A stretch of DNA of 64,000 bases from Bradyrhizobium sp. LTSP849 (GCF_000938255.1 NZ_JYMR01000002.1:1-64000), one strand, 5' to 3'; positions 7,517 to 19,169 are shown, numbered from the stretch's first letter. The notes: a model not told the origin generated them from the letters alone. Program-made: numbers and translations.

Positions 7517-9889
7517 TTACGCCGCCTTGCCTTTCGCGTCCTGGATCGCGCGCCAGACGCGCTCCGGCGTCAGCGGCATGTCGATGTGCTTGATGCCGCA
7601 CTCGGAGAGTGCATCGATCACCGCGTTCACCACGGTCGACAGGCTGCCGGCGCAGCCGGCTTCGCCGCAGCCCTTGGTGCCCAAGGGATTGCTCTTGGCC
7701 GGCACCGGATGGTCGCCGACCGCCATGAACGGCACGTCCTCGGCGCGGGGCAGGGCGTAGTCCATCAGCGAGCCCGTGATCGGCTGGCCGCTCTCGTCGT
7801 AGCGGACGTGCTCCATCAGCGCTTGTCCAATGCCCTGGACGACGCCGCCATGGAGCTGACCCTCGACCAGCAGCGGATTGATCACGGTGCCGAAATCGTT
7901 CACCGCGCTGTAGCGCACGATCTGCACCACGCCGGTGTCAGGGTCGACCTCGACCTCGGCGACGTGGCAGCCGTTCGGAAAGGCCGACGGTACCGGCTCG
8001 CTGGTGTGGTCGACGTCGAGGCTGTCAGGCACGCCGTCCGGCGTCTTGCCGTCATGCAGGCGTTTGGCCAGCTCCATGATGTCGATGCTGCGGTCGGTGC
8101 CGGCGATGGTAAAACTGCCGTCGGCGAATTCGATGTCGGCCTCGGAGGCTTCCAGCATGTGCGCGGCGGCGCGCTTGCCTTTTTCGATCACGAGTTTCGA
8201 GGATTCCACGATGGCCTGTCCGGTCGCCGTGATCGAGCGCGAGCCGCCGGTGCCGTTGCCGGTGTGGACGATGTCGCTGTCGCCCTGCACGAGCTTGACG
8301 CTCTCGAAGGGCACGCCGAGCTGCGCGCACAGCACCTGCGCGAACGGCGTGGCGTGGCCCTGGCCGTAGTCGAGCGTGCCGGTGATGAGCTGCACGCTGC
8401 CATCGGGATCGAACACGATCTTGCCGAGCTCGGGGCTCGGCGGCGCTGTGACCTCGAGATAGGAGCCGACCGCGATGCCGCGCAGCTTGCCGGCCTTCTT
8501 GCTCTCTTTCCGGCGCTTGGCGAAATTCTCGTGGTCGGAGATGTCCAGCGCCTTGTTGAACACCGCCTGGAAATCGCCGCTGTCATAGGTGACGCCTGAT
8601 GAGGCCGGGAACGGCATCTGATTCGGCTTGATGAAGTTGCGCTTGCGCAGGGTCAGCCGGTTGATGCCCATCTCGTCGGCGGCACGGTCGATCAGCCGCT
8701 CCATGTAGTAGTTGGCTTCGGGCCGGCCGGCGCCGCGATAGGCGCCCATCAGCGTGGTGTTGGTCAAAACCGTCTTGATGTCGACGCCCATCAGCGGCGT
8801 GCGGTAGACGCTGGAAAAGTTCTTGCCGGTGTTGAGCGAGAGCGGCCCCGGCGAAACACCGGTGATGTAGGCGCCGAGATTGCCATAGCCCGAGAGCTTT
8901 GCCGCGAGGAAATGGCCGTCGGCATCGAGCGCGAGCTCGGCATGAATTTTTTGCGCACGGCCGTGGCTGTCGGAGAGGAAGCTGGTCGAGCGCTCGTCGA
9001 GCCACTTCACCGGACGTCCCAGTTCCTTCGCCGCGTACAGGATGCACATGTATTCGGGATAGTTGACGTTCTTCATGCCGAAGGAGCCGCCGACATTGGC
9101 GGTGAGAATCCGCACCTTCTCGTTCGGCACCTTCAGGTTCTTGGCGAGATTGGCGCGGTTGCCGGCGACACCCTGCGTCGGCATTTGGATGGTGTAACGC
9201 TCGGTGGTCTTGTCGTAGGAGGCAAGACCTACGCGCGGCTCCATCGAGACCACGGCGACGCGGGTGTTCTCGATGTCGACCTTGGTGACATGGGCGGCGC
9301 TGGCAAAGGCCGCGTTCACCTTCTCCATGTCGCCATAGTGGTAGTCGAGCGCGACGTTGTTCGGGATGTGGTCGTAAAGAAGCGGCGCGCCGGGCCGGGC
9401 GGCTTCCTCGGGGTCCGTCACCGCCGGCAGCGGCTCGATATCGACCTCGACCGCCTCGGCTGCGTCACGTGCCTGCGCCAGCGTTGCCGCCACCACGAAG
9501 GCGATGGGATCGCCGACGAAGCGGACCTTGTCGGTCGCGAGCGGCTGGCGGTTGGTCTGGAGCAGGGGCGAGCCGTCGCGGCTCTTCAGCGGCAGGCCGC
9601 AGGTGAAGGGGCCGTAGCCGGCCGCATCGAGGTCTTTGCCCGTCCACGCGCCGAGCACGCCCGGCATCGCCCTGGCGGCGTCGGTGTTGAGGCTACGGAT
9701 GATTCCATGGGCATGGGTCGAGCGGACGACCACGGCATAGGCCTGGCCGGGCAGGTTGAAATCGTCGGTATAGCGGCCCTTGCCGCGTACCAGCGTGTCG
9801 TCCTCCTTGCGGCGGACCGGCTGCCCGACGCCGTACTTTTGCAGTGCAATAGCGTTTTCGAGCGTGGAGGATTTGGTGTGTTCTTGCAT
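7517..9889 (-). CDS. Molybdopterin-binding large subunit of the xanthine dehydrogenase/CoxL family (form II type)
   Basis: The protein has 790 residues. Near the N-terminus VGQPVRRKEDDTLVRGKGRY is the usual start of CoxL-like subunits. GGSFGMKN is part of the cofactor-binding region. The active-site loop reads AYRGAGR, the form II signature, not the AYRCSFR loop of true aerobic CO dehydrogenase. The C-terminal GCGEAGCAGS contains the catalytic glutamate. It should therefore be a molybdenum hydroxylase of unknown substrate. The medium FAD subunit and small 2Fe-2S subunit that normally accompany it are not next to it. The start giving MQEHTKS is chosen over one eight codons upstream. Confidence 0.92.
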   Translation of the reverse strand: MQEHTKSSTLENAIALQKYGVGQPVRRKEDDTLVRGKGRYTDDFNLPGQAYAVVVRSTHAHGIIRSLNTDAARAMPGVLGAWTGKDLDAAGYGPFTCGLPLKSRDGSPLLQTNRQPLATDKVRFVGDPIAFVVAATLAQARDAAEAVEVDIEPLPAVTDPEEAARPGAPLLYDHIPNNVALDYHYGDMEKVNAAFASAAHVTKVDIENTRVAVVSMEPRVGLASYDKTTERYTIQMPTQGVAGNRANLAKNLKVPNEKVRILTANVGGSFGMKNVNYPEYMCILYAAKELGRPVKWLDERSTSFLSDSHGRAQKIHAELALDADGHFLAAKLSGYGNLGAYITGVSPGPLSLNTGKNFSSVYRTPLMGVDIKTVLTNTTLMGAYRGAGRPEANYYMERLIDRAADEMGINRLTLRKRNFIKPNQMPFPASSGVTYDSGDFQAVFNKALDISDHENFAKRRKESKKAGKLRGIAVGSYLEVTAPPSPELGKIVFDPDGSVQLITGTLDYGQGHATPFAQVLCAQLGVPFESVKLVQGDSDIVHTGNGTGGSRSITATGQAIVESSKLVIEKGKRAAAHMLEASEADIEFADGSFTIAGTDRSIDIMELAKRLHDGKTPDGVPDSLDVDHTSEPVPSAFPNGCHVAEVEVDPDTGVVQIVRYSAVNDFGTVINPLLVEGQLHGGVVQGIGQALMEHVRYDESGQPITGSLMDYALPRAEDVPFMAVGDHPVPAKSNPLGTKGCGEAGCAGSLSTVVNAVIDALSECGIKHIDMPLTPERVWRAIQDAKGKAA

Positions 9890-10101
9890 GGAAATGACCT
9901 GAAAGGCCGGCAATTGCGCGTTTTGTGGGCGCCCTGGGGCAACCGGGTCCCTTCAAATAACCCACCGACCCGTTCACGACAACGCACGAATGGACATGGT
10001 CCCATGTGATGCGTTGTTGCGCAGGGCTGACGCGCTGCTAATGTTTCAGGCGAAAAAGCAATTCCAGATCGGCCCAACCGGCCGCGGAAAGACAGTTTTG
10101 T

Positions 10102-11175
10102 ATGAATGACCACACGCGGCTCCGCGACGGCCTTGCGCCGCACGGTGAGCTCGAGGGGTCGATGGCGGCGGTGGCGTTGGCCCCCGAACCGGCCGTCGTC
10201 GCGCAAGCGCCGGGAACCGGCGTCTACGCGGCGCTGGACCTCGGCACCAACAATTGCAGGCTCCTGATCGCCTGTCCGACCAGCGACGGCTTTCGCGTGG
10301 TCGATTCCTTTTCGCGCATCATCCGGCTCGGCGAGGGCGTCTCGGCGACCGGATGCATCAGCGAGGCCGCGATCGAGCGCGCCATCGTCGCGCTCAGCAT
10401 CTGCCGCGACAAGATCAATCTGCGCAAAGCACGAAGGCTGCGGCTGATCGCCACCGAAGCCTGCCGCGCGGCCTCGAACGCGGAAGGCTTCCGCAGCCGC
10501 GTCGCGGCCGAGACCGGGATTGAGCTCGAGGTCATCAACCGCGAGACCGAGGCGGCCCTCGCCGTGCTCGGCTGCTCGCCGCTGGTCGATCCGAGGGGAC
10601 GGGGCGCGATCCTGTTCGACATCGGCGGCGGCTCGACCGAGCTGGTGCGGATCGAACGCGATCCCACGAATCCGGAACCGCGGATCAAAGCCTGGATGTC
10701 GATCCCGCTCGGCGTGGTGACGCTGGCCGAACAGTTCGGCGGCCGCGACGTGACGCCGGAGATCTATGCTGCGATGGAGCAGGAGGTCGCCAACCATGTC
10801 GCGCCGTTCGCGCAAGCTCACGGCGGCGATCTCACCGACATGCATCTGCTCGGCACCTCCGGCACGGTGACGACGCTCGCCGGAATCCATCTCAACCTCG
10901 CGCGCTATGACCGCCGCCGCATCGACAGCATCTGGATGAACGATACCGACATCACCGCGACCATCAGCAAGCTGCTCGGCATGAGCTATGAGGAGCGCGC
11001 CAACAACAGCTGCATCAGCATCGAGCGGGCCGACCTCGTGCTGGCCGGCTGCGCCATTCTCGATGCGATCCGCCGCGCCTTTCCGCTGCCACGCCTGCGC
11101 GTCGCCGACCGGGGCCTGCGCGAAGGCATGCTGGTCGAGATGATGCGCGAGGACGGCGCGCTCAGGAGCTGGTGA
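10102..11175 (+). CDS. ppx: Ppx/GppA family phosphatase (exopolyphosphatase-like)
   Basis: The 357-residue product has an actin-like ATPase fold. The first phosphate loop ALDLGTNNCRLLI is at about residues 45-57, the second, FDIGGGSTEL, near 172-181, and the conserved TEACRAASNAEGF lies between them. It lacks the long C-terminal HD-like extension of E. coli Ppx, as is usual for the short alphaproteobacterial type. The first 40 residues are a poorly conserved leader. Expected activity is hydrolysis of polyphosphate and/or pppGpp. It is followed one base later by rlmE, a pairing common in Rhizobiales. Confidence 0.88.
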   Translation: MNDHTRLRDGLAPHGELEGSMAAVALAPEPAVVAQAPGTGVYAALDLGTNNCRLLIACPTSDGFRVVDSFSRIIRLGEGVSATGCISEAAIERAIVALSICRDKINLRKARRLRLIATEACRAASNAEGFRSRVAAETGIELEVINRETEAALAVLGCSPLVDPRGRGAILFDIGGGSTELVRIERDPTNPEPRIKAWMSIPLGVVTLAEQFGGRDVTPEIYAAMEQEVANHVAPFAQAHGGDLTDMHLLGTSGTVTTLAGIHLNLARYDRRRIDSIWMNDTDITATISKLLGMSYEERANNSCISIERADLVLAGCAILDAIRRAFPLPRLRVADRGLREGMLVEMMREDGALRSW

Positions 11176-11176
11176 G

Positions 11177-11863
11177 ATGGCCAAGGACACCACCGGCCGC
11201 TTGCACGTCCAGGTCAAGACCGGCGGCAAGCGCAAATTGTCGTCAAAGCTCTGGCTGGAGCGGCAACTCAACGATCCCTATGTCGTCAAGGCCAAGGCGC
11301 TCGGCTATCGCTCGCGCGCCGCGTTCAAGCTGCTTGAGATCGACGACAAATACCGCCTGCTGAAGCACGGCATGGCTGTGGTCGATCTTGGTGCTGCGCC
11401 GGGCGGCTGGAGCCAGATCGCGGCCAAGCGCGTCGGCTCGATCGACGGCAAGGGCAAGGTCGTCGCGATCGACCTGCTGGACATGCCCGAGATTGCCGGC
11501 GTCGACTTCGCGCAGCTCGACTTTATGGACAACGACGCTCCGGAGAAGCTCAACGCCATGCTCGGCGGCGGCGCCGACGTCGTGATGTCCGACATGGCCG
11601 CCAACACCACCGGTCACCGCAAGACCGACCAGCTCCGCATCGTCGGCCTGATCGAGACCGCAGCCGCGTTTGCCTGCGACGTGCTCAAGCCCGGCGGGAC
11701 GTTCCTGGCCAAAGCGTTCCAGAGCGGCGCCGACGCCGAGCTGCTCGCCCAGCTCAAGCGCGATTTCGCGAGCGTGCGCCATGTGAAGCCGGCCGCCAGC
11801 CGGGCGGATTCGTCCGAGCGCTACGTGCTCGCGACGGGATTTCGGGGCGAGGTGAAGACATAA
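11177..11863 (+). CDS. rlmE: 23S rRNA (uridine-2552-2'-O)-methyltransferase RlmE/FtsJ
   Basis: The protein has 228 residues. The SRAAFKLLEID segment carries the first catalytic lysine, DLGAAPGGWSQIA is the SAM-binding motif, VMSDMAANTTGH carries the catalytic aspartate, and FLAKAF supplies the second lysine of the K-D-K-E tetrad. It methylates the A-loop uridine of 23S rRNA during large-subunit maturation. AGGAG lies a few bases before the ATG, inside the end of ppx, so the pair is probably one transcription unit with coupled translation. A charged N-terminal tail (KTGGKRK) before the domain is typical. Confidence 0.94.
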   Translation: MAKDTTGRLHVQVKTGGKRKLSSKLWLERQLNDPYVVKAKALGYRSRAAFKLLEIDDKYRLLKHGMAVVDLGAAPGGWSQIAAKRVGSIDGKGKVVAIDLLDMPEIAGVDFAQLDFMDNDAPEKLNAMLGGGADVVMSDMAANTTGHRKTDQLRIVGLIETAAAFACDVLKPGGTFLAKAFQSGADAELLAQLKRDFASVRHVKPAASRADSSERYVLATGFRGEVKT

Positions 11864-11868
11864 CCGCC

Positions 11869-11991
11869 GTCGTCCCGGCGAAGGCCGGGACCCATAACCC
11901 CAGAGAGCAGTTGTTGCACGAGAACGGTAACTCCGAGTCCCTGTAACCACATCCGTCGTTGGCTATGGGTCCCGGCCTTCGCCGGGACGAC
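11869..11991. repeat. Palindromic repeat, GTCGTCCCGGCGAAGGCC family
   Basis: The arms GTCGTCCCGGCGAAGGCCGG plus GACCCATA (11869-11896) and the inverse TATGGGTC plus CCGGCCTTCGCCGGGACGAC (11964-11991) are perfect complements around a 67-base spacer. It separates the convergent rlmE and MFS genes. Confidence 0.9.
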
Positions 11992-12018
11992 AGCCAGTGT
12001 GTTGCGCCGTTTGCGTAA

Positions 12019-13509
12019 CTACCCCAGCCGCTGATCCCGCGCGTCCTGCGTATCCTCCGCCGCCGCCTTGACGGCCGCACTCGCCGCGCTTTTGGCTGCG
12101 CCCTTGCGGCTGGAGATCTCCACCGCCTTGCGGCCGGAAATCTCGTGGCCGGCGTCGTCGGGCATCTGCCAGAAGAACCAGCTCGACGCCGCCGAGGTCA
12201 GCGCGACCACCACGAAGGCCGGCGCGAACACGGTGGCATTGAGCTCGCTGACATGGCTGAGCCACATCGTCGTCTCCACCGACGCAGCGCCGACGGCGAC
12301 GCCGGCCGAGACCGCGAGCTGCTGGTTGACGCTGACGAGCGTGGTGGCACGGCTCATCTGCGGCGGCTCGACCTCGGCATAGGCCACCGTGTTGATCGCG
12401 GTGAACTCCAGCGAGCGGAAGAAGCCGCCGACCACCAGGATGACCAAGATGATCAGCAGCGGCGTCGTCACCGTGAACAGCGCGCAGACGCCGAGGAAGA
12501 ACGCGCTGATGATCGCGTTCACCGTCATCAGATTGCGGAAACCGAAGGTGCGGATGATCCGCGCGGCCAGCGTCTTCATGCCCATCGCACCGAGCGAGGA
12601 GCCGAAGGTGACGAGGCCGGAATGGAACGGCGACAGACCGAAGCCGATCTGCATCAGCAGCGGCAGCAGGAACGGCAGCGCACCGATGCCGAGACGGAAC
12701 AGGAATCCCCCGAGAACGGCTGCGCGCAGCGTGGCGAGGTTCAGCAGCGAGAAGTCGAGCACCGGCGATCCCGTTCGCCGCGCGTGAAGCACATAGAGCG
12801 TCATCGCGATCGATCCGCCCACGACCAGTGCGGCGATCGTGCTCCAGGGCAGCAGATTGAGACCGGCGACCGACAGTCCGAACGCGATGCCGGCAAGCCC
12901 GAGGCCTGCGAGCACCATGCCGTAGAGATCGAACGGCTCCGGCTCCTCGCTCTTGATGGGATCGATGAAGCGGAGCGCCATGAAGATGCCGAGCAGCCCG
13001 ATCGGAATGTTGATCAGGAAGATCCAGTGCCACGACGCGTAAGTCGTGATGAAGCCGCCGAGCGGCGGACCGATCACGGGACCTATCATGGCCGGGACCG
13101 TCACCCAGGCCATCGCATTGACCAGCGCGCTCTTGTCGACCGAGCGCAGCAACACCAGGCGCCCGACCGGCGTCATCATCGCCCCGCCCATGCCCTGCAG
13201 GATGCGCGCGAACACGAAGTCGGTGACGGAGGTCGAGAGGGCGCAGCCGACCGAGCCGACCATGAAGACGCCGACGGCGATCGCGAACACCATGCGCGCG
13301 CCGAAGCGGTCGGCGGTCCAGCCGCTCGCCGGGATGAACACCGCAAGCGACAGCAGGTAGGAGGTGATCGCGAGCTTGAGCGTCAGCGGGCTCGTGCCGA
13401 TATCGGCCGCGATCGCCGGCAGCGAGGTGGCGATCACCGTCGAGTCCATGTTCTCCATGAACAGAGCAGTGGCTACGATCAGCGGAATGACGCGTTGCTT
13501 GTCGACCAT
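12019..13509 (-). CDS. MFS transporter, DHA2 (EmrB/QacA-type) drug exporter
   Basis: The 496-residue protein is rich in hydrophobic segments, compatible with the 14-helix DHA2 architecture. The first helix carries FMENMDSTVIATSLPAIAAD, the classic motif D1 of this subfamily, followed by SYLLSLAVFIPASGW, then ADRFGARMVF (motif A) and GGAMMTPVGRL/GPPLGGFI (motif C-like). It should export drugs or small amphiphiles by proton antiport. No membrane-fusion partner is adjacent. The charged C-terminal tail is alanine- and lysine-rich. The ATG giving MVDKQRV is chosen because upstream residues are not family-like. Confidence 0.9.
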   Translation of the reverse strand: MVDKQRVIPLIVATALFMENMDSTVIATSLPAIAADIGTSPLTLKLAITSYLLSLAVFIPASGWTADRFGARMVFAIAVGVFMVGSVGCALSTSVTDFVFARILQGMGGAMMTPVGRLVLLRSVDKSALVNAMAWVTVPAMIGPVIGPPLGGFITTYASWHWIFLINIPIGLLGIFMALRFIDPIKSEEPEPFDLYGMVLAGLGLAGIAFGLSVAGLNLLPWSTIAALVVGGSIAMTLYVLHARRTGSPVLDFSLLNLATLRAAVLGGFLFRLGIGALPFLLPLLMQIGFGLSPFHSGLVTFGSSLGAMGMKTLAARIIRTFGFRNLMTVNAIISAFFLGVCALFTVTTPLLIILVILVVGGFFRSLEFTAINTVAYAEVEPPQMSRATTLVSVNQQLAVSAGVAVGAASVETTMWLSHVSELNATVFAPAFVVVALTSAASSWFFWQMPDDAGHEISGRKAVEISSRKGAAKSAASAAVKAAAEDTQDARDQRLG

Positions 13510-13623
13510 GACGGATTGGTAATGAAAATCGGAAGGAGGGGTGGAATTGCGGCTTATCACCGCCGCCCGGCGGGGACCATTGCGGATCGACGCATAGCAC
13601 CTAAATCCTGCGCTCGCTCCCCC

Positions 13624-13692
13624 GTCATTCCAGGGCGCGCCTCTTGGCGCGAGCCCGGAATCCATTGGGCCCGGAGGCCGCTACGGAATGAC
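13624..13692. repeat. Short palindromic repeat, GTCATTCC...GGAATGAC
   Basis: The outer arms GTCATTCC and GGAATGAC surround an inner hairpin GGGCGCGCC/GGCGCGAGCCC. It resembles other GTCATTCC-type palindromes in this window (see 7385-7487) but is shorter and may be a truncated copy. Confidence 0.7.
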
Positions 13693-13736
13693 AATGGGTG
13701 GCCCGCCGCCGGGCTTTCCACGCTGAATTTACGTAA

Positions 13737-15404
<1,668 letters not shown>

Positions 15405-15416
15405 TCCCGCGCAGCC

Positions 15417-17594
15417 TCAGGCCGCGCGCACGGCCTCGAGAAATTTCCCGACCTCTAGCTTGAGGCGGCTCGAGTCCGAGGCGAGCAATTGGGCGGCGGT
15501 CAGCACTTGGGACGAGGCCGAGCCGGTCTGGCTGGCGCCCTGCTGGACGTCGTTGATGTTGGCGGAGACCTGCTGGGTGCCGTGCGCTGCCTGCTGAACG
15601 TTTCGTGCAATTTCCTGCGTGGCTGCGCCCTGTTGCTCGACGGCTGCGGCAATCGTCGAGGAGATTTCCGACAGTCTCCCGATCGTCTCGCTGATCGCCC
15701 TGATGGCGCCGACGGACTCCTGCGTCGCGGTTTGGACACTTCCGATCTGTTGATGGATTTCCTCGGTCGCCTTCGCGGTCTGCTGTGCCAGCGCCTTTAC
15801 CTCCGAAGCGACCACCGCGAAGCCGCGGCCGGCATCGCCGGCGCGCGCGGCCTCGATGGTCGCGTTCAGCGCCAGCAGATTTGTCTGGCCTGCAATCGAG
15901 TTGATGAGCTCGATGACGTCGCCGATCCGGCTGGCCGCCTGCGACAGTTCGCCGACGCGTTCATTGGTGCGGCGAGCTTGCTCGACGGCATCGCCGGCCA
16001 CGCGCGCTGATTCCTGGACCTGCCGGCTGATCTCGTTGACCGACGATGTGAGCTCTTCAGTCGCGGAAGCGACCGATTGCACGTTGGCGGATGCCTCCTC
16101 GGACGCAGCCGCGACGGCCGTCGTCAGTGTCTGCGAGCGATCGGCTGTCGTGTTCAAGGTGCCTGCCGAACCCTCGAGCTTGGTGGCTGCCGACGACACT
16201 GTGCTCACGATCTCGCCGATCACGGTCTCGAAATCGCGCGTGATGACGTTGACGCGGCGGCCGCGCTCGATCTGCGCTTCGGCGTTACGGGCAGCATCCT
16301 CGTCGGCGAGCTTTTTCGCGACCAGCGCGTCCTTGAAGATCTGCAACGTATTGGCCATGGTGCCGATCTCGTCCTTGCGATGGCCGTCGGGGATTGCAAC
16401 GTCGAGTTCGCCGTCGGCAAGCCGCAGCGTCGCTCCGGTCAGCCGCACCAGCGGACCGATCACCTGGCGCATCACGGCGATGACGACGGCGACCGAGGCG
16501 ATCAGCACGACCAGCAGGGCCGTGAGCGCCCAGGTCAGCCGCATTTGCGCCTGTGCAATCGCAGCGTCGTTGGCCTCGTGAGCAAAGGCCAAGGCGGCGT
16601 CCCGCAGACCCAGCACGCTGTTCAGGACACGACTGATCCAGCCGGGCCACTCGGCCTCGCTGACCGGGCAGGGGCGGCCCTCGCGGGCTGCTGCGACCAC
16701 CTCCCGGAACCGCGGCTCCGCTTCAGTGATCATTGTCGTGCGCACCTGGCTGAAGACGGTCACCAGCGCCGGCGCATCTCCGGCATTGTGAACTCCCTGC
16801 TCGATCTGCTTCCAGATCAGCGCGATCTGGCCGGTCAACTCGGTCACGTCGACGCGCTGGGCCGGCGACAAGGGCTGATTGCGGGCGAACAGGCCGAGCA
16901 CGGCGGCGCGTGCGCCATTGATGGCGCGCATGCTCTGCGCACTTTGCGCCAGTTCCGCCGACGGCAGGAGATTCTCGATGTCGCTGCCGGTGTGCGACAG
17001 GCTGATCAATGCTTCGCTTGTCGCCGCAGTGAGAGCGTCGACGGCGCGCGCAAGTCCATCCACGATCGCCGTCTGGCTGTCGGCGGGGCGTTGCTGCTTG
17101 GGCAGGACCACCGCCTGGCGTCCGGCGCTGCGAGTCTGCAGCAACGCCTGTTCGGCTGCTTCGATCGACCTGGCTGGCAGCTCCGCCGCGCGAACGGCCG
17201 CCTTGGCTACGCTGATGGCGGTATCCGTGTTGGCGATGGTCTTGTCGAGGGCGGACAGCTTCTCGGGTGTGGCTGGGTCGGCCGGGGTCGCAACCGCGAA
17301 CCAAGCGGTACGTTCGACCGGAATGAGGCTGTTGGCCTTCATGATCAGCTCGAAGGCGGTCAGTGAGCGCGCGGCCGCCTCTCGGCTACGCAGATCGCCC
17401 CATCCGCCCCAGGCGACCGCCCCGGCGAAGGCTACGGCCAGGAGGCTCGTGATCAGATTGCCTGCCAGGACGCGCCAGCGCAGGCTGATACCGCCCTTCG
17501 CGCCGATCTTGGAGGAATGTTCAGACGGCAGGGAAAGCTCTGGCACCGGATAGGCTCTTTGGTCGTGAAATCGTTGCGTAATTTTAGTTCGCAA
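15417..17594 (-). CDS. Methyl-accepting chemotaxis protein
   Basis: The 725-residue receptor has a short cytoplasmic N-terminus, a first membrane helix near residues 40-65 ([20 protein letters not shown]), a periplasmic helical sensor region, a second helix around 350-372, a HAMP domain (residues about 373-425, including [13 protein letters not shown]), then the MCP signalling domain. The conserved hairpin tip reads [19 protein letters not shown]. The C-terminus lacks the NWETF-type CheR-binding pentapeptide. The longest start is TTG at 17594; a GTG at 17546 (VPELSLP) is an equally credible start. The ligand is unknown. No che genes are adjacent. Confidence 0.92.
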   Translation of the reverse strand: MRTKITQRFHDQRAYPVPELSLPSEHSSKIGAKGGISLRWRVLAGNLITSLLAVAFAGAVAWGGWGDLRSREAAARSLTAFELIMKANSLIPVERTAWFAVATPADPATPEKLSALDKTIANTDTAISVAKAAVRAAELPARSIEAAEQALLQTRSAGRQAVVLPKQQRPADSQTAIVDGLARAVDALTAATSEALISLSHTGSDIENLLPSAELAQSAQSMRAINGARAAVLGLFARNQPLSPAQRVDVTELTGQIALIWKQIEQGVHNAGDAPALVTVFSQVRTTMITEAEPRFREVVAAAREGRPCPVSEAEWPGWISRVLNSVLGLRDAALAFAHEANDAAIAQAQMRLTWALTALLVVLIASVAVVIAVMRQVIGPLVRLTGATLRLADGELDVAIPDGHRKDEIGTMANTLQIFKDALVAKKLADEDAARNAEAQIERGRRVNVITRDFETVIGEIVSTVSSAATKLEGSAGTLNTTADRSQTLTTAVAAASEEASANVQSVASATEELTSSVNEISRQVQESARVAGDAVEQARRTNERVGELSQAASRIGDVIELINSIAGQTNLLALNATIEAARAGDAGRGFAVVASEVKALAQQTAKATEEIHQQIGSVQTATQESVGAIRAISETIGRLSEISSTIAAAVEQQGAATQEIARNVQQAAHGTQQVSANINDVQQGASQTGSASSQVLTAAQLLASDSSRLKLEVGKFLEAVRAA

Positions 17595-17683
17595 TCGCGA
17601 CCAAAGCCTTAATTGACCGAGAGTTTGCTTCGGCGCGACGCTCCTCCTAAATCATGGCGATAACCAATCTGGAGGAAGCCATC

Positions 17684-18706
17684 ATGTCCCAAGGCAAACG
17701 CATCGTTCTCGCCGCACGTCCCGTCGGCGAGCCAAAGTCATCTGATTTTCGCCTGGAGGAATTCGCGATTCCCTCGCCCGGCGCAGGCGAGGTCCTGCTG
17801 CGGACGGTCTGGCTGTCGCTCGATCCCTATATGCGCGGCCGCATGAGCGACGGTCCGTCCTATGCGACGCCGGTGCCGGTCGGAGGTGTGATGGAAGCCG
17901 GCACGGTGTGCGAGGTCGCGGCCTCCAGCAATCCGAACTTCGCCAAGGGCGACATCGTGCTCTCGCGCGCGGGATGGCAGACGCATGCGATCTCGGACGG
18001 CAAGGGGCTCGCGAAGGTCGATCCAAAACTTGCGCCGATCTCAACCGCCGTCGGCGTGCTCGGCATGCCCGGCATGACCGCCTATACGGGCCTGCTCGAC
18101 ATCGGCAAGCCGCAAGCGGGCGAGACGGTTGTCGTCGCCGGCGCGTCCGGCGCAGTCGGCTCGGCCGTGGGCCAGATCGCGAAGGTCAAGGGCGCACGCG
18201 CGGTCGGCATTGCCGGCGGCAAGGACAAGTGTGACTACGTCGTGAAGGAGCTCGGCTTCGATGCCTGCATCGACCACCGCGATCCCGATCTGGCGGCGAA
18301 GCTGAAGGACGCCTGCCCGAAGGGCATCGACGTCTATTTCGAGAATGTCGGCGGCGCCGTGTTCGAGGCGGTGTTCCCGCTGCTCAATGCGTTCGCCCGC
18401 GTGCCGGTCTGCGGCCTGATCGCCCATTACAACGACACCGAGGCCAAGCCGCCGAAATGGGCGGCGTCGATGATGCGCGCGACCCTGACCAAGCGGCTGA
18501 CCTTCCGTGGCTTCATCGTCTCGGATTTCGCCGCCCGCCATGGCGACTTCCTGCGCGACATGTCCGGCTGGGTCCGCGACGGCAAGGTGAAGTACAAGGA
18601 GTTCGTCACCGAGGGCCTGGAGAGCGCGCCCGGCGCCTTCATGGGCCTCCTGAAGGGCGCCAATTTCGGCAAGCAGTTGGTCCGGGTCGGACCGGACAAG
18701 GCTTGA
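17684..18706 (+). CDS. Zinc-independent NADP-dependent MDR oxidoreductase (CurA/YncB type)
   Basis: The 340-residue protein is a medium-chain reductase without the zinc-binding cysteines. SLDPYMRGRMSD is typical of the leukotriene B4 dehydrogenase/CurA group. VVAGASGAVGSAVGQIAK (near residue 150) is the AxGxxG NADP-binding motif, and VYFENVGG follows. These enzymes reduce the double bond of alpha,beta-unsaturated ketones or aldehydes. GGAGG sits eight bases before the ATG at 17684, which decides this start over an in-frame ATG ten codons upstream. The gene is monocistronic between the divergent chemoreceptor and a small membrane protein. Confidence 0.93.
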   Translation: MSQGKRIVLAARPVGEPKSSDFRLEEFAIPSPGAGEVLLRTVWLSLDPYMRGRMSDGPSYATPVPVGGVMEAGTVCEVAASSNPNFAKGDIVLSRAGWQTHAISDGKGLAKVDPKLAPISTAVGVLGMPGMTAYTGLLDIGKPQAGETVVVAGASGAVGSAVGQIAKVKGARAVGIAGGKDKCDYVVKELGFDACIDHRDPDLAAKLKDACPKGIDVYFENVGGAVFEAVFPLLNAFARVPVCGLIAHYNDTEAKPPKWAASMMRATLTKRLTFRGFIVSDFAARHGDFLRDMSGWVRDGKVKYKEFVTEGLESAPGAFMGLLKGANFGKQLVRVGPDKA

Positions 18707-18753
18707 TCCGCCACTCCCGGCCCTCTCGGGGGCTGGGAATGGTTAACAAAGAG

Positions 18754-18819
18754 TGACCGATCGGCCACACCCGCCCGTAAAAGCCGCAGGTGTGACCGTC
18801 GGTTCATTGACCGATCGGC
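18754..18819. promoter_or_regulatory. Repeated TGACCG(A)TCGG sites upstream of small membrane protein gene
   Basis: TGACCGATCGGC occurs at 18754-18765 and again at 18808-18819, with a degenerate copy TGACCGTCGGT at 18793-18803. The first two contain the palindrome CCGATCGG. An additional inverted pair CACACC/GGTGTG lies between. The spacing and position, 35-100 bases before the gene at 18855, suggest regulator-binding sites. The binding protein is unknown. Confidence 0.45.
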
Positions 18820-18854
18820 GAAGGCATTGAATCATTGCGCATATTTCAGGTGCG

Positions 18855-19169
18855 ATGATGTTAGAGATTGTTGTTTTCTGCGTAATCCTGCTGGCTGCCG
18901 GTTATTGGGCGACCATGTTTCTCATGGGTCGTCGCGACGACGTCATCCATGGCAAGTTCGTTCACGCCGACCACGAGGGTGCGTTCACGCAGCCCGCGAT
19001 GCCTGCGCCGACGCCGCCATTTCCGAAACGTCCGGTCAAGGCTGCGCAGCCTGCCAATGTCGAGCTTGCCAATGTTCAGCCTGTAAAGGCTGAGGCGAAG
19101 CCGGTGAACAGCGAGGCGCTGCAATCCTTGCTCGCTGCGATCCAGCAGGATCTGAAGAGCGTCGCCTGA
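18855..19169 (+). CDS. Small single-span membrane protein, unknown function
   Basis: This 104-residue product has one N-terminal hydrophobic helix (MMLEIVVFCVILLAAGYWAT...), then a basic turn GRRDD, a proline- and alanine-rich linker and a short C-terminal helix ending SLLAAIQQDLKSVA. The layout, N-terminal anchor with a cytoplasmic or periplasmic tail, gives no function. I do not recognise the family. AGG precedes tandem ATG codons at 18855 and 18858; either could be used. It is preceded by repeated TGACCGATCGGC sites. Confidence 0.7.
   Translation: MMLEIVVFCVILLAAGYWATMFLMGRRDDVIHGKFVHADHEGAFTQPAMPAPTPPFPKRPVKAAQPANVELANVQPVKAEAKPVNSEALQSLLAAIQQDLKSVA

Noticed and set aside
9586..11271. 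A 561-codon minus-strand frame opposite ppx
   Set aside because: The plus-strand frame has the Ppx phosphate loops; the antisense frame has no conserved sequence and also runs into the CoxL-like gene.
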